Below, in pieces: positions 63,651 through 64,000 of a stretch of DNA of 64,000 bases. The position numbers and the translations under genes are program-made. Within the stretch, counting starts at the first letter, position 1; each line of letters starts with the position of its first letter. Where the stretch lies: assembly GCF_004803465.1 (NCBI RefSeq), contig NZ_SRSF01000001.1, positions 868,501-932,500 on the forward strand. The letters are read 5' to 3'. This DNA is from Neolewinella litorea (GTDB lineage Bacteria > Bacteroidota > Bacteroidia > Chitinophagales > Saprospiraceae). The notes under the pieces are model-generated. The model made no database searches and was not told where the DNA came from. It saw only the letters and a program-made list of their open reading frames with translations.

Positions 63651-64000
63651 ATGTCACGCCTGAGCGTATTCGACATCTACAAGATCGGCGTTGGACCGTC
63701 CTCCTCCCACACGCTTGGGCCCTGGCGGGCCGGACAGCATTTTGCCGGGGGGTTGGCGGGGGCGCGGGTGCAAAGCATCGGGGTGCAATTGTTTGGTTCC
63801 CTCGCCAAGACCGGGGTCGGCCACGGAACCGATATTGCGGTACTACTGGGCCTCCAGGGTTACGATCCGGTGACCATTCCCACCCAGGAGATCCCCGAGT
63901 TGGTGGACCGGGTGAAGGCCACGGGTTCGATCCTAATCAACGGCGCACCGGTACCCTTCTCCTTCGCGAACGACATCGTCTTTCAACCTACTACGCATCC
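63651..64000 (+). CDS. sdaA: L-serine ammonia-lyase (serine dehydratase), 5' part
   Basis: Converts L-serine to pyruvate and ammonia with an iron-sulfur cluster. The 116 visible codons start at ATG 63651 (MSRLSVFDIYKIGVGPSSSH) and continue to the window edge. The GPSSSHT-type motif (VGPSSSHTLGPWRAG) and later 'TGVGHGTDIAVLLGL' are diagnostic of the SdaA beta domain of iron-sulfur serine dehydratases. The catalytic alpha domain lies beyond the window. Confidence 0.93.
   Translation, partial: MSRLSVFDIYKIGVGPSSSHTLGPWRAGQHFAGGLAGARVQSIGVQLFGSLAKTGVGHGTDIAVLLGLQGYDPVTIPTQEIPELVDRVKATGSILINGAPVPFSFANDIVFQPTTH

Overview
The window looks like a chromosome segment of a GC-rich member of the Bacteroidota, most likely near Lewinella/Neolewinella in the Saprospiria. 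This is an inference from content. The supporting features are a C-terminal type IX secretion-like sorting domain, a TamB gene followed by a lipoprotein-type TamL, CHRD and fasciclin proteins, a DUF4286 protein, many lipoproteins, no Shine-Dalgarno sequences that I could see, and TAnnTTTG promoter -7 elements lying just upstream of several start codons. No prophage, insertion sequence, rRNA operon or CRISPR array was seen.

Layout. 1-6.9 kb: 3' part of pgi, a two-domain fasciclin protein with a Met-rich helical linker, a possible structured RNA, a secreted Asp-box propeller protein and a zinc alcohol dehydrogenase. 7-16 kb: the tamB-tamL outer-membrane assembly pair and rlmI. 16.4-24.4 kb: a DUF4382 lipoprotein, an FAD oxidoreductase whose start seems to be ATT, and a tight six-gene sugar-use operon (six-hairpin hydrolase, TIM-barrel isomerase, Gfo/Idh oxidoreductase, SDR, DUF3311-like small membrane protein, Na+/solute symporter). 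24.5-35 kb: dnaK, a GH13 branching-type enzyme, a six-CHRD secreted protein, a lipoprotein and uvrC. 35-42.4 kb: a decayed glyoxalase-fold (VOC) gene, an ankyrin protein, two tandem helical paralogues of unknown function, rlmG overlapping a GluR0-like glutamate-receptor channel gene, and a LytTR regulator/TPR histidine kinase pair.

42.9-56.5 kb is the most unusual part. It holds a 981-residue kinase-M23 peptidase-PLP phospho-lyase fusion and a polysaccharide locus in which a membrane GT2 synthase is fused to a GH26-like domain and a second TIM-barrel-like domain whose two expected catalytic Glu are Asp. A separate glycosidase lipoprotein with both Glu intact lies directly upstream. Then come tRNA-Ser and tRNA-Pro, an ALDH7-type aldehyde dehydrogenase, a sugar-nucleotide epimerase/dehydratase and a GT4 glycosyltransferase. 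The last two are separated by a four-helix-bundle (S23-type) gene bounded by inverted repeats. The ALDH7 enzyme could oxidise the semialdehyde that a 5-phosphohydroxylysine phospho-lyase would make.

56.5-64 kb is mostly housekeeping: S41 peptidase, amidohydrolase lipoprotein, murA with Asp in place of the fosfomycin-target Cys, DUF4286 protein, N-acetylmuramoyl-L-alanine amidase, ccmB and the 5' part of an L-serine dehydratase gene. The best candidates for something undescribed are the synthase-hydrolase fusion locus, the GluR0-like channel, the repeat-bounded four-helix-bundle cassette and the tandem 'YKSFG' paralogues.
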